NCBI GenBank assembly: GCA_021646415.1
Contig: SOEU01000006.1
Coordinates: forward strand, 62,001-126,000
DNA from: Candidatus Brocadia sp.
Lineage (GTDB): Bacteria > Planctomycetota > Brocadiia > Brocadiales > Brocadiaceae
DNA: 64,000 nucleotides
Direction of reading: 5' to 3'
Below are positions 9,071 through 18,757 of the stretch, piece by piece. Made by a program: the position numbers and the translations under genes. The stretch's first letter is position 1; each line of letters opens with the position of its first letter. The notes below the pieces were generated by a model. The model was not told the DNA's origin, made no database searches, and saw only the letters and a program-made list of their open reading frames with translations.

Positions 9071-9358
9071 TTAACCGCCACACCTTCCTATCACCGAATG
9101 TACATCTCTACCAACCAGAGAACTGTTTACGGCGCCACAAATTATCCCTTGCACACAACTCCCTTTCAGCAAATTCAATTCCATTTCCCAAAAACAATTC
9201 ACACAAAAATATGCATGGCGTAGTGTTTTTATTTTCATTATATTACAAATATTACTAATTTTTGCCTCTGCATTTAGCAAAACATTATGACAACGAAGGC
9301 ATTTCTTCCTTGAAATGAGTAGTGCGCAACTGAAATGGGCATTAAAGCATCGATACAA
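9071..9358 (-). CDS. Possible small Cys-rich (zinc-ribbon-like) protein upstream of nxrC
   Basis: An open frame of 95 codons beginning with TTG. It has two CxxC pairs (CLRC and CVNC, about 32 residues apart), the spacing of a treble-clef or zinc ribbon, and three later cysteines. It ends just before the -35 box of the nxrC promoter. No clear ribosome site precedes the TTG, and an internal ATG (MKIKT) would lose the first CxxC. It could be a real regulator or a chance frame in a 450-nt gap between the USP gene and nxrC. Confidence 0.35.
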   Translation of the reverse strand: MYRCFNAHFSCALLISRKKCLRCHNVLLNAEAKISNICNIMKIKTLRHAYFCVNCFWEMELNLLKGSCVQGIICGAVNSSLVGRDVHSVIGRCGG

Positions 9359-9480
9359 AAATGAAATGGATACTTAATATTTCTTAAGATAAAAAATGGT
9401 AAGACGGTACAATTTCTTCAGTTCTATACCTTTAGCAAGTTCAGAACAAGTTTGTATTCAAATATATAGTAATCTGATTA

Positions 9481-10803
9481 TCAAATCCTATGAAACGAAC
9501 CGTCATTCATAAATGCAGTTCTTGCTTCATTAACTATCTGTGTTGTGATTTCTCTATAACCCTTCCCAGAAGCATACTCCTCGATTTTTTTCCTAACCAT
9601 GTCTCTAACAAAAGAAGGAATACGCTCTGTTTGTATCTGTGCCTCCTGCGTCCAAACAGGGATTTGTGTTCTTGTATGTGGTTTTTGGTCACTCTTAACA
9701 GTTCTCAAAAAACCATCTTGATTATGCGAGTGATCATGCGTGCTCTTTGCTATTTCTTTTTCCTTTCCCGATACCTTCAGATATTCTTGATTATCCACGG
9801 AAACATCAAGCATTGCGTCCTTGTTTCCCCCGGTAAGTAATACATTACAAGGCGCCAACCTCATTAAATTTTCTGTTGTACTGCCAAGATCCAATCCATT
9901 GGTGTTATGCACGCCCGTGCGTCCCATGATTACCGTTGTTGGTTTTTCGTTCTGTATGTATTTTAATATTTTATCATACGGTTTACCATCCATCAGAACG
10001 ATATCCGTTTCCACCCCGGCATCTATTGCCATTCTGTTTACCCGATCCAGATGACCCTGATATATCTTTGCAAGACCTTTATCAATAATCTCCTCATGGA
10101 GCGTTTCTTGTTCCTTAAACCTGAAAATTTGCCCTGCTTCCTTAGAAAGGACATTTGCAATACTTTCAAAGGCGACTCGATGATAATGCGGATCAAATAC
10201 AGATACTGCAGTAAGTTTTAAGTTAAACAATTTAGCGAAGGAAATGGCCGATTTAACCCCTGCGAAAGATGGTGCACTTCCATCTACTGCAATTACCACC
10301 TTTCCCTCTAAACGCCTATTTTTTGCCACAAGGACATCGGTCTTGATGCGCCTCACCACACGCTCACAAACACTCCCAATTATATTCTCATTTACAGCGG
10401 CCAAACCAAGCGCCCCCATAATCACAAGATCATATTGATTTCCCTGTACTTCCCTAATGATCTCGTAATAGTTTTTACCTTCTAACAAAAGACCTTCGTG
10501 TGGAATAGTTGCTTCATTGCACTTATTTTTAAACACATCCAGGTAAGATTCAGAAATCAACTTAAGCCCAAGGTTGATCAATGAACTATGAAGGTCACGC
10601 TGCCTTTGAAGAACACTTTCGTCCTGATATTGTGGTGGCAACCCCTTTTCCATATCGCGAAACCGTCTTTGATGCAACGATGCATCATAGACATGACATC
10701 CCACCAGCAGGGAGCCAAACTTTTTGGCGAGGTCAATACCAAGGTCAATACAAAAATTAGAGTGGCATGAATTATCAATAGCGATAAATATTTTTTTATA
10801 CAT
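9481..10803 (-). CDS. Tandem universal stress protein with C-terminal PCP_red-like helical domain
   Basis: 440 residues. Two UspA folds are seen, about residues 1-160 and 166-325; each has the ATP-binding pattern G-x2-G-x9-G-S (GALG...GSV and GRTG...GST). The C-terminus (roughly 385-440) has WTQEAQIQTERIPSFVR and later GYREIT, a pattern found at the end of the light-independent protochlorophyllide reductase B subunit and attached to stress or redox proteins. The gene sits between the cytochrome block and nxrC, as USP genes do in other anammox nxr clusters, pointing to a regulatory or redox-sensing role in this pathway. No strong ribosome site precedes the ATG. Confidence 0.85.
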   Translation of the reverse strand: MYKKIFIAIDNSCHSNFCIDLGIDLAKKFGSLLVGCHVYDASLHQRRFRDMEKGLPPQYQDESVLQRQRDLHSSLINLGLKLISESYLDVFKNKCNEATIPHEGLLLEGKNYYEIIREVQGNQYDLVIMGALGLAAVNENIIGSVCERVVRRIKTDVLVAKNRRLEGKVVIAVDGSAPSFAGVKSAISFAKLFNLKLTAVSVFDPHYHRVAFESIANVLSKEAGQIFRFKEQETLHEEIIDKGLAKIYQGHLDRVNRMAIDAGVETDIVLMDGKPYDKILKYIQNEKPTTVIMGRTGVHNTNGLDLGSTTENLMRLAPCNVLLTGGNKDAMLDVSVDNQEYLKVSGKEKEIAKSTHDHSHNQDGFLRTVKSDQKPHTRTQIPVWTQEAQIQTERIPSFVRDMVRKKIEEYASGKGYREITTQIVNEARTAFMNDGSFHRI

Positions 10804-10826
10804 AGGGACGTTTGATTAGTTATTCT

Positions 10827-11396
10827 CTAACTCTGAGACGATTCTTTCCTCAGTTTCTTCCATTCGTTAATTGCCCCTCCAGCTAATGCGAGGGTAATCA
10901 CACCAATGAATAACCATCTCACCGATGATTTAAACACGCTGTCCTTTTTATCCTCAACGGTAGTTTCTTTTACCGCAACTACTGGCTTTGCAGTTTCCTG
11001 CACAGAAAAACTTCGTATATAGGCTACTAGCTCCTTGATCCTTTTCTCTGAAAGCGTCTTTCCCCATGGAGGACAAAGATTAGATTTATCAACCGCCTTC
11101 GAACCTTCGGTAATGGACTTCACAAGCTGATCATCCGTCCTCTTCTTCATGTATTCTACATCGGTAAAATTTCTAGGCTTCGGTTTTAAATCAATGGTAA
11201 AGAATGTACCATCTCCCTTTCCTTTCATACCATGACAAGGTGAACAATAATATTCAAAGGTCTTTTTGGGTGATAGTAAAAAAACTTGCTCCCTCGGAGA
11301 AACATCTAATCCCTTTGCCGTTGAATAGGCACACAAGATACTCACCACAACAAATGAGCTTATAATTAATTTTTTACCAGATAAAAAATATCCCAT
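10827..11396 (-). CDS. Membrane-anchored monoheme cytochrome c
   Basis: 189 residues with an N-terminal signal peptide, one CSPCH heme site near residue 52, a PKPRNFTD segment typical of class I cytochrome c domains in anammox proteins, and a hydrophobic helix (FIGVITLALAGGAI) near the C-terminus that would anchor it with the heme outside. The start overlaps the stop of the preceding tetraheme gene by one base (TAATG), so translation is coupled. It probably accepts or donates electrons in the NXR-linked chain. Confidence 0.9.
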   Translation of the reverse strand: MGYFLSGKKLIISSFVVVSILCAYSTAKGLDVSPREQVFLLSPKKTFEYYCSPCHGMKGKGDGTFFTIDLKPKPRNFTDVEYMKKRTDDQLVKSITEGSKAVDKSNLCPPWGKTLSEKRIKELVAYIRSFSVQETAKPVVAVKETTVEDKKDSVFKSSVRWLFIGVITLALAGGAINEWKKLRKESSQS

Positions 11397-12883
11397 TATT
11401 TACCCTCTTTCTTCTGCACATGATCTACCAAGAAACCTACCAGTTGCTTCAACTCATCTTCCGACAAACCATAGTTTGGCTCTACACCCTGAGGGTTTAC
11501 CAGCTGCGGATTTTTCAGATGGTAGAGAATATATGCAGGCTGAAGCCGATCACCCACAGTTGCAAGGTTAGGACCAACAACACCACCCCCTTTTGCAATA
11601 CTTTCTGAATGGCAAGTATTACACCCCTTCTCATAAAAAACCTTCTCCCCGGCGGCAATTATTTCAGAGGATGGGGCCCCTTCCTTATAAATATCCGGAA
11701 GAGACTCTTTGGTAATAAGATTTTTTTCAATATAATCAGTAGCTGCCGTTGCTTCCTCTTCGGTCAAATTAAACTTCGGCATCTGCTGGCTAAGCGGCCG
11801 GATAATATCTGGTGCCTGCAAAAACTCACGCTCCCACCCCATCTTTATCTTACTACCCGCAATGGTCAGGTTGGGTGCATAGGTACCGCCCTTGTTTTGT
11901 ATCCGATGACAAGTCAAACACCGAATATCATATAAAAGTTTTTCAAATCCAGCTAATCCCTCACGCTTTTTCTCTACCACAGGCATTAATTCGGGAATTC
12001 CTTTTATATCATGACAAACAAAACACCTTGCTTTTTCAACCACATCCCTTCCTTTTTCAATAAGGGCATTATCCTTTCTTATACTGCTAAATTCTTTTTC
12101 AGTCAGCACCTGAACTTCTGGTTCTGCGGGTTTGGCTTCCCCGCCCTCTTCCTCTTCCTCTTCTTCTGGCATGAATTGCGTATCCCGCAAGACAAACTCA
12201 ACGATTCCCCTCACATCTGCATCGCTAAACCGGTACTGCGCCATCATTGTATCAGGAAAATGACTTTTCGTGTTGCTTAACCAGTCATAGAGCCAATTCC
12301 TGTTTATTTTTGTTGTAATCTCACCTAAATCTGGTCCGACCCCCACATTTCCGCCAATCCCTTTAATCGGGTGGCAAATCGTACAGCGGGCACGCCCCCA
12401 TACACCTTTTCCATTATTGTAAATTTTATCCATCTTGTCATACTCATCATCCGAAAGCTCTTCCTCCCGCTTCAATAAAAAGTCATCCCATGAAACCTGG
12501 GGCACTTCTTTTTCGGCAATACTGCCAAGGTAAGCAATAACGGCCTTAATCTCCTCAAAATCCAATCCGAGATTTGGCATTTTCGCGTTGGGTACTACCG
12601 CTTTTGGATTAGCAATCCATCGCGAAAGCCACTCTATCTTTGCCTTGTAGATTATATTAACCAACGGAGGCCCATTTTTAATTCTCTTATAGGGATCTTC
12701 GAGTTCAAACGGCAGGACACTCCATTGTTCAGGAATACGATACTTTTTATCTAATTCCAAATAAAGGGCATCTATCTTTCGCTCCTGTCCAAAAGAAACC
12801 TTGTCAAACACTGGCAGAGATAGGCACACCATGGTGATTACAAACGTTACTTTCCGTAAGCTAACTATAGACCTTAACCTCAT
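11396..12883 (-). CDS. Tetraheme cytochrome c
   Basis: 495-residue exported protein with four CxxCH sites: CTICH, CFVCH, CLTCH and CNTCH, spread from about residue 165 to 425. An N-terminal hydrophobic stretch ending VSFGQE looks like a signal peptide. An acidic run of Glu residues (about 245-255) separates the first heme domain from the others. AAGGAG is placed 8 nt before the ATG. The first domain (about 60-120) has the fold-like sequence of a cytochrome c (PNAKMPNLGL) but no CxxCH, suggesting loss of one heme site. Neighbours are other cytochromes c in one operon. Confidence 0.9.
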   Translation of the reverse strand: MRLRSIVSLRKVTFVITMVCLSLPVFDKVSFGQERKIDALYLELDKKYRIPEQWSVLPFELEDPYKRIKNGPPLVNIIYKAKIEWLSRWIANPKAVVPNAKMPNLGLDFEEIKAVIAYLGSIAEKEVPQVSWDDFLLKREEELSDDEYDKMDKIYNNGKGVWGRARCTICHPIKGIGGNVGVGPDLGEITTKINRNWLYDWLSNTKSHFPDTMMAQYRFSDADVRGIVEFVLRDTQFMPEEEEEEEGGEAKPAEPEVQVLTEKEFSSIRKDNALIEKGRDVVEKARCFVCHDIKGIPELMPVVEKKREGLAGFEKLLYDIRCLTCHRIQNKGGTYAPNLTIAGSKIKMGWEREFLQAPDIIRPLSQQMPKFNLTEEEATAATDYIEKNLITKESLPDIYKEGAPSSEIIAAGEKVFYEKGCNTCHSESIAKGGGVVGPNLATVGDRLQPAYILYHLKNPQLVNPQGVEPNYGLSEDELKQLVGFLVDHVQKKEGK

Positions 12884-12907
12884 TCAAGACTCCTTAACAA
12901 GATATTT

Positions 12908-14503
12908 TTATTGTTCTTCTTCTAATTTTGGAGGGAATCTGCGCAGTCTGGCGATAAACCACATTTCAACACTTGCGCCCATGACAATGGCAACCAATAC
13001 ATACGCAAAAACCGTCTTAGGAACTTGTTTTTCAAGCATGATATAATACCATGCCGATATTGACTTCTGACCGGCAACATCGCTATTTGAACCATCCCAT
13101 ACCGCAAAGGCCACAGGAATTAGCTTCCCAATCTCAAATTGGATATCTCCCTTTGCATCTTCAGTCTTCAGTGTTCTCTTCAACACAACTTTCCATCTTC
13201 CGTTTTGGTATATTCCCCGTCCCGTAACATTCTGACTTTCTGGTGACTGTATCGTAACGCTTTTAAATCCCCTTGCATTCATTTCGCTTACTAGCCCAGG
13301 TTCCGTAACAGGAGCTTCCACAATCTGGCCAAAACCCTCTTGCCAGTGTGCCTTCCAAGACCATAGATTTACAGCCCCACCAGAGTCACCCATTGCAAAA
13401 TATGGTTTCTTTAGAGATTCCGGAATCTTAGTCGGGAACTGAATGGAAACGGCATCTCTGAAGACATCCTCTTGTTTGTTAGTGGAATCATCCCATTCCA
13501 CCAAGAAGGCAATTTCATCCTTGTTATACATCCCCCTAATCATGATTGCATCCACGGAAGGAGTCCAGTGTCGAGGACTTGCGATAATTTGACCTGCCAG
13601 TGGAATTTCCACAGGAGAAACCTTATTCCAATTCTCATCTAAAGGTTCAGACGGTAGTTGATCACCTTCAAGCAACTTTACTTTTACTACAACGTCTGAT
13701 GCCATATCCTTTGCCAAACTTTTTACAAAGTGTACGATATGCCAGCGGTCTTCATCAGAAAGCTTTTCTAAATAAGAGCCCATAGGGGTTTCATTAAATC
13801 CTGTTGAAATCGTACGATAGATATCTCCCATCGTATTGCCACCTTTAAAATTCCATCCCTTTGTCAAATCCCGTGCTCGATAAGGCATGTTCCACTCAGT
13901 TTGCAAGGCAACCGTCAAAGGCCCATTTCCCCTGCCATCATCACCATGGCATTCAAAACATTTCATTTCCTGAAATAACTCCTTGCCCCTGTTTACACTT
14001 TCCGGGGTCGAAGCCACGCTTCCCACTGGGATTACTTTAGGCGCAACATCTTTTTTAAACTGCTCATTAAAGGTCTTGAGATAATAGAGCACCTGCCACC
14101 GTTCTGCCTCGCTGATTGTGCTCCAGAAAGGCATGGCCGTTCCTTCTATGCCGCTCGTAATAATTCTGAACAAATCTTCATCCGTCGGGACTGACCCAAA
14201 AGTAGTGGAACGAACCTTATATTCATTCCTGGTAAAGTTCCTTGGTTTTGGGAACATTGTTATAGAGGCTGGACCATCACCCCTTCCCTCAATTCCATGA
14301 CAATACCAACATCTCTTTTCGTAAACTTTTTTTCCTTCAGCAATTGCTTCTGGCGTTTCTGGCAGCTTTTGAGGCACTTCATGTTTATACGTTCTAAATA
14401 AATGTGATGCTTGCGCAGATACCTCCTCGCATATCCAAAAGACACTTCCACATACGCCGATTAATCCAAAACCAATCAATCCTTTTTTAAACGATTTTAT
14501 CAT
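12908..14503 (-). CDS. Diheme cytochrome c fused to an NxrC-like (EBDH gamma) heme b domain, membrane-anchored
   Basis: 531 residues. After a signal peptide come two class I cytochrome c domains with CWYCH (C65) and CFECH (C182). From about 275 to 490 follows a domain like NxrC: the segment FAMGDSGGAVNLWSWKAHW keeps the Met (M371) and Lys (K384) placed as in NxrC (MGD...NLWHWKA), which suggests heme b binding. A C-terminal helix (VFAYVLVAIVMGASVEMWF) anchors the protein. It may be an electron acceptor with both c and b hemes, docking to NXR or relaying to the bd-like protein. The domain fusion is seen directly; the heme b is inference. Confidence 0.88.
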   Translation of the reverse strand: MIKSFKKGLIGFGLIGVCGSVFWICEEVSAQASHLFRTYKHEVPQKLPETPEAIAEGKKVYEKRCWYCHGIEGRGDGPASITMFPKPRNFTRNEYKVRSTTFGSVPTDEDLFRIITSGIEGTAMPFWSTISEAERWQVLYYLKTFNEQFKKDVAPKVIPVGSVASTPESVNRGKELFQEMKCFECHGDDGRGNGPLTVALQTEWNMPYRARDLTKGWNFKGGNTMGDIYRTISTGFNETPMGSYLEKLSDEDRWHIVHFVKSLAKDMASDVVVKVKLLEGDQLPSEPLDENWNKVSPVEIPLAGQIIASPRHWTPSVDAIMIRGMYNKDEIAFLVEWDDSTNKQEDVFRDAVSIQFPTKIPESLKKPYFAMGDSGGAVNLWSWKAHWQEGFGQIVEAPVTEPGLVSEMNARGFKSVTIQSPESQNVTGRGIYQNGRWKVVLKRTLKTEDAKGDIQFEIGKLIPVAFAVWDGSNSDVAGQKSISAWYYIMLEKQVPKTVFAYVLVAIVMGASVEMWFIARLRRFPPKLEEEQ

Positions 14504-14588
14504 AGTATTACTTGCTCTTTTTCCTTGCTGTTTATAAATTAATCTTTAAAAACAGTGAAGACAAATCCTGTTTTTACACAAACACGCA

Positions 14589-15359
14589 TTACTCAAGTTT
14601 TTCTCTTTGCCGTGGCATAACACCAGCTGTATCGTACTCACCCATGATAATCTTCCAGATCTCATCATCCTTCAGATCATCTTTCCACGCAGGCATCGCC
14701 GAATCCCAAGGCGTAGATTCCGAAGGAAGACCAGGTCCGCCTTCTTTAATTCGCCAGAAGAGATAATTATCCACCACCGTTGCAATCGTACCAGGATCCT
14801 GAAAATTTATCGGCCTTAGACGGAACGAATTCGCAAACGGCCCATTACCATCTGCCTTCGAACCGTGACAGGGACGACAATACGTTTGGAAAAGTATCTT
14901 TCCCTCTTCGATAGATTTCCGCTGGATATCTGCATCCGCCTGCCTGAATGGATTTTCAAGTTTCTCAAAATCTTGCGGTAATGTTGGGTGCTGAATCCTC
15001 AGCTCTACAGGTGAGGCAGCACCGGGAATCGACCATGTGTACACAAACCATCCGACAAGAACAGGAAAACCAACAAATAGCATCTTTTGTAATAAAAACT
15101 TAATCTTTGGTCCCTGATTGGGAAGCAAAAAACTTAAAAAATCTACAAACTTCTGATTGCTGGTAGTTGCATACACCAAGCCAGCCAAAACCCCCATAAT
15201 CATATACCACATCATCAGGGTACTCGGGGTGGGCATGGGATGCCCTTTTCCCATTAAGACCTGAAAAATCTTTGGCGAAGCATATTTAAGAAGCAGAAAC
15301 AAAAAGACAACGGCTGTTATTATCCAGATAAACAAAAAAGTCTTGCGTTTATTAGCCAT
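14589..15359 (-). CDS. Membrane monoheme cytochrome c with three N-terminal helices
   Basis: 256 residues. Three hydrophobic helices (about 8-30, 48-65, 88-108) are followed by an external domain with one CRPCH site near residue 172 and the LRPINFQD and AMPAW segments usual in c-type domains of alternative complex III and related proteins. AGGAGT precedes the ATG at 15359. It belongs to the cytochrome operon and could be a subunit of a membrane complex with the bd-like protein upstream. Confidence 0.88.
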   Translation of the reverse strand: MANKRKTFLFIWIITAVVFLFLLLKYASPKIFQVLMGKGHPMPTPSTLMMWYMIMGVLAGLVYATTSNQKFVDFLSFLLPNQGPKIKFLLQKMLFVGFPVLVGWFVYTWSIPGAASPVELRIQHPTLPQDFEKLENPFRQADADIQRKSIEEGKILFQTYCRPCHGSKADGNGPFANSFRLRPINFQDPGTIATVVDNYLFWRIKEGGPGLPSESTPWDSAMPAWKDDLKDDEIWKIIMGEYDTAGVMPRQREKLE

Positions 15360-15403
15360 TCATACACTCCTAACTATTGTTCAATCGCTATGCACCACAT
15401 AAT

Positions 15404-16354
15404 CTATTTCAAACTTTGCAAAAAGGACACGATACCATAAAAGTCCCTTACACTCAAAAGTTCACCAATATTGCCAGGCATGATGGACACCTCTTGTTTT
15501 TTCATTTCGGCGATATCAGACTTCGGAATTACGACTTCTTCGATCTCGCCGCTTTCTTCCTTTAACAATACAAGCTCTTCCTCTGTCTCACTTTTGATTA
15601 ACCCATTGTAAGGTATGCCGTCAGAAGTTATCACATACATCGTCTCGTAGCCTTTCACAATCTTTGCACTGGGTTTAAGGATAGATTCCACAAAGTATTC
15701 AGGCGTTTGAATTGCACCAATTCCTGTAAGTTCCGGCCCCACCTTCTGCCCCTTACCGTTCACAACATGGCACTTACCACAGGTAACCGGACGCGTTTCA
15801 TCAAAAAACACCTTTTCCCCTTCTTTTGCATCAACCACTATCGGAGGTACCCAAGGTTTTACCTTCTTCTTTGAGGCCTCAGGTATCTTATCTTTATATT
15901 TCATGAGTGCATTGATGTCAGGTTCTCCACCCAGCGTTTGAAGGTAAGCCAAGACCGCCAGTATCTTTTCACGCGACAACATAATGGGAGGGTCATACAC
16001 CTTGGGCATAATTTTATCATAACCTTTCACAATATATTTTTCCGGTTCTACGATGGATTCCACGAGATAATCCAACCCGGAAGGCATACCCAACTCCTTT
16101 GCGCGCTCCTCAGCCCTGCCTGCCAATCCATCTTGATCAGGACCCCTTGTAGCACTCCCACTTGTCCCTATCTTGTGACAGGTACCACACTGCCCGTCTC
16201 CCCAGAATATCTTTTCACCAGCCTCCGGGCTGACACCTCCAGCAGTCTCACCCTCACCCGTGCCAGAAAGCCCCGCCACATATATTGTGATATAGATATA
16301 AAATCCTATAACTGCAATTCCAAAAGCTGTAATTTTTAACATGCTCTTATTCAT
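15404..16354 (-). CDS. Diheme cytochrome c, membrane-anchored
   Basis: 316 residues with an N-terminal helix (ITAFGIAVIGFYIYITIYVAG) that may act as anchor. Two heme sites, CGTCH near residue 57 and CGKCH near 192. The second half, with a VNGKGQKVGPELTGIG segment, resembles the heme-binding (PF00034/TIGR02603-like) domain common in planctomycetes. The protein follows the bd-like gene in the same direction after 178 nt and likely works with it. Confidence 0.9.
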   Translation of the reverse strand: MNKSMLKITAFGIAVIGFYIYITIYVAGLSGTGEGETAGGVSPEAGEKIFWGDGQCGTCHKIGTSGSATRGPDQDGLAGRAEERAKELGMPSGLDYLVESIVEPEKYIVKGYDKIMPKVYDPPIMLSREKILAVLAYLQTLGGEPDINALMKYKDKIPEASKKKVKPWVPPIVVDAKEGEKVFFDETRPVTCGKCHVVNGKGQKVGPELTGIGAIQTPEYFVESILKPSAKIVKGYETMYVITSDGIPYNGLIKSETEEELVLLKEESGEIEEVVIPKSDIAEMKKQEVSIMPGNIGELLSVRDFYGIVSFLQSLK

Positions 16355-16532
16355 AAGTTTTTCCAGGCCTTCATTTTACCATAGTAAAATTCAATCATAT
16401 TAATTACTCCGCTAACTTACTTCTAATTTACGAACCACTCATCACAGTTTTCACAATGCGTTTCATCCTTCAGCTTTTTACTTATTGTTAATTCAGATTC
16501 CGCTTCGGTATTTAACCCTTATTATCAAGGTG

Positions 16533-18698
16533 CTACGTATAGTGCTCCGGATGCGGCTCTGTTAATTCAAACTCTTCTTTCAATACCCCTTTCTCCTTCT
16601 TTTCACCCAGGTTAGCCAGCCAGAATACGAAAGTAACCAATCCCAGGAAGAGCGCGACAATCAAACCAACAACCCTTCCCATAAATGACAAGGTTGGAGT
16701 GTATGCCCACTGCGAGGTATCCTGCAACACACCATAAATGTGCCAATCCATCCTCAGCCCAGAACGTATAAAGCCCATAAGCCCCATCAGTATAACGATA
16801 ACCACGCAGAGGAGAAGCAATGCATATTGGGATCTCACCGGCATCTTTCCCCACACAATACCACCCACAAGTTTTGCTTTGCGGAACATAAAGATATCGA
16901 TAACGGCATTCATGATCAGGCAGCTCATCACAATCGAAACCTGCGTTACCGACAAGTATCTCAGCACCAGGTTGGCCTTCTGCATAACCTCGAAACCATA
17001 ATACCAGAAATAGAGCACGGCAATGCATGCAGTGACCGCAAATAGCAGCGCCTGCGCCAGCTTCCCTTTATTCTTAAACGTCAAGAAGGCCGCCAGACAT
17101 ACCGCAAATGACTGGATATAAAGTGCACGTATAAGCGGTTTCACGAAAACCTTTATATTTGCCTCTAATTCCACAAAATTGAGCGAAATTGCATAGGAAA
17201 CCAACATTAACAAACAAAAGATCAGGACAGAAAATATTCCTATCTTGCCAGCCCGCCCCTGTTCAGAAAATGGCACGGTCTCCCCCTTGTTGCTCCTCCT
17301 GTAAATTAAAAAAGAGAAAAAGGTTGAAAGGATGATCAGATTGACCACTGCATTTTTCGCAGCCATAACTCCAAAATATTTGGAGAAAGGGTGGTACTGC
17401 TCGCCGATCATCGCCCTTTCTTCCCCGCTCAGTGGTAAATTATGAGGGGTAAGCCACACAGCAAAACACATGAAGATAACAAAAACAAGATATTTGATGA
17501 ATTTCGTGTAGCGTTCAGACCCTTTAATCCTTCCCATTCCAAGCCACAGGTAATAATTAGCGCCAATAAAGAGCATACCAATCAGTATTGCCTGGATAAT
17601 AAATGTCCAGGAGAACGCCCCACCCATCATGATATTACCCATTACAGGGCTGGCACTATACACTTCCCGCCCCAGCCAATATCCCGCAAAGGGCAGTGGT
17701 ATCAGCGCCCCTACCCCAATGAAGTTTCCGACATAACCCATCCAGTCATAATGCGCCCTTTCTTCTTCCGTCTTTGCACCCAAGAATTTTACTGCCGCAT
17801 AAGCACCAACTACAAAACCACCAAAACATACATTGGCAATCAACCTATGGATGTTTACAGGCATCCAGAGCGGATTATATATGGCATGATATAAACTGAG
17901 GACCTTTCCTGTCGCCGGCACAATTCCGGAAGGGCTCATCATGTATGTAGCCCAAGAGTTGGTCAAGAACATAAGCCCTGTTCCAAAGAGATTGAGGAGA
18001 ACACCCAGAGTAATGTGGAACCATTTCTTTGCCGCTGTCCCCTTAAGGATTTCCCACGAATAATAGTAGCCATACAGGGTAAATGCCTCACCGAAGAACA
18101 TCAGCGCATAAACATACATGGTCGGCGCAAAGACATTCGTCATATGACCCATAAACTCTGGATACAAACCGAACAAACAAAACCCAAGCAACCCCCCCAA
18201 TGACGCAGTCGTGGCAAAGGCTGCGGACAACAGCTTGGTAAACTCCTTTGCCATCTTGTCATATTTGATGTCGCCACCTTTGAAACCTACAATCTCCACA
18301 ATCACAGCAAAGATGGGAACTCCAAGCACAAAGGCAGCAAACATGAGGTGCAACTCCGACACTATCCAGACAACTGTCCGGGGATCCATGCCAAAAAATG
18401 TCCGATATTGAACCGGGGCCAACTCCTCCTCCTCTATCGCCGCAGTCGCGGTTCCTGCGCCCTCCGCAGGCTGCCCTTCGGCTGACTGAGGCGATCCCGA
18501 TGACTGACCTGCCTCAAATTGAGGCAATTCCACCCCAGCCGCCGGGGTATCACCTTCTTTTGCCGCTTGTGCCGGTTCATCTGCTGCAATCACACCCCGA
18601 GAAGAGGAAAGGGATGAAACAAAAGCGAGAAAAAACAAGAAAACAACAACAAAAGCACTTTTTTTTGTAAATTCCAGCAATATCTTCAAATTATTCAT
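16533..18698 (-). CDS. Cytochrome bd oxidase subunit I-like membrane protein with exported N-terminal linker
   Basis: 721 residues. A signal-peptide-like helix is followed by a Pro/Glu/Ala-rich linker (about 40-90) and then many transmembrane helices. The core (about 100-400) shows CydA-like segments such as FGEAFTLYGYYYSWEI, NPLWMPVNIHRLIAN and PLPFAGYWLGREVY, so it should bind hemes b. No CydB gene is nearby, and the protein is longer than CydA (about 450-520), with extra C-terminal helices. Similar bd-like proteins occur in anammox nxr clusters. It might pass electrons between the cytochromes c made by the same operon and quinone; oxygen reduction is doubtful. Confidence 0.88.
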   Translation of the reverse strand: MNNLKILLEFTKKSAFVVVFLFFLAFVSSLSSSRGVIAADEPAQAAKEGDTPAAGVELPQFEAGQSSGSPQSAEGQPAEGAGTATAAIEEEELAPVQYRTFFGMDPRTVVWIVSELHLMFAAFVLGVPIFAVIVEIVGFKGGDIKYDKMAKEFTKLLSAAFATTASLGGLLGFCLFGLYPEFMGHMTNVFAPTMYVYALMFFGEAFTLYGYYYSWEILKGTAAKKWFHITLGVLLNLFGTGLMFLTNSWATYMMSPSGIVPATGKVLSLYHAIYNPLWMPVNIHRLIANVCFGGFVVGAYAAVKFLGAKTEEERAHYDWMGYVGNFIGVGALIPLPFAGYWLGREVYSASPVMGNIMMGGAFSWTFIIQAILIGMLFIGANYYLWLGMGRIKGSERYTKFIKYLVFVIFMCFAVWLTPHNLPLSGEERAMIGEQYHPFSKYFGVMAAKNAVVNLIILSTFFSFLIYRRSNKGETVPFSEQGRAGKIGIFSVLIFCLLMLVSYAISLNFVELEANIKVFVKPLIRALYIQSFAVCLAAFLTFKNKGKLAQALLFAVTACIAVLYFWYYGFEVMQKANLVLRYLSVTQVSIVMSCLIMNAVIDIFMFRKAKLVGGIVWGKMPVRSQYALLLLCVVIVILMGLMGFIRSGLRMDWHIYGVLQDTSQWAYTPTLSFMGRVVGLIVALFLGLVTFVFWLANLGEKKEKGVLKEEFELTEPHPEHYT

Positions 18699-18757
18699 TA
18701 GCGGTGCGCCTTTTTATTCGAGTAAGTTACACATTTTCGATAAAAGTATAATCACAG

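Noticed and set aside
16423-16503. Minus-strand frame with a CENC motif (THCENCDEWFVN) between the bd-like and diheme genes
   Set aside because: No start codon or ribosome site in frame; only 26 codons; kept only as possible debris.
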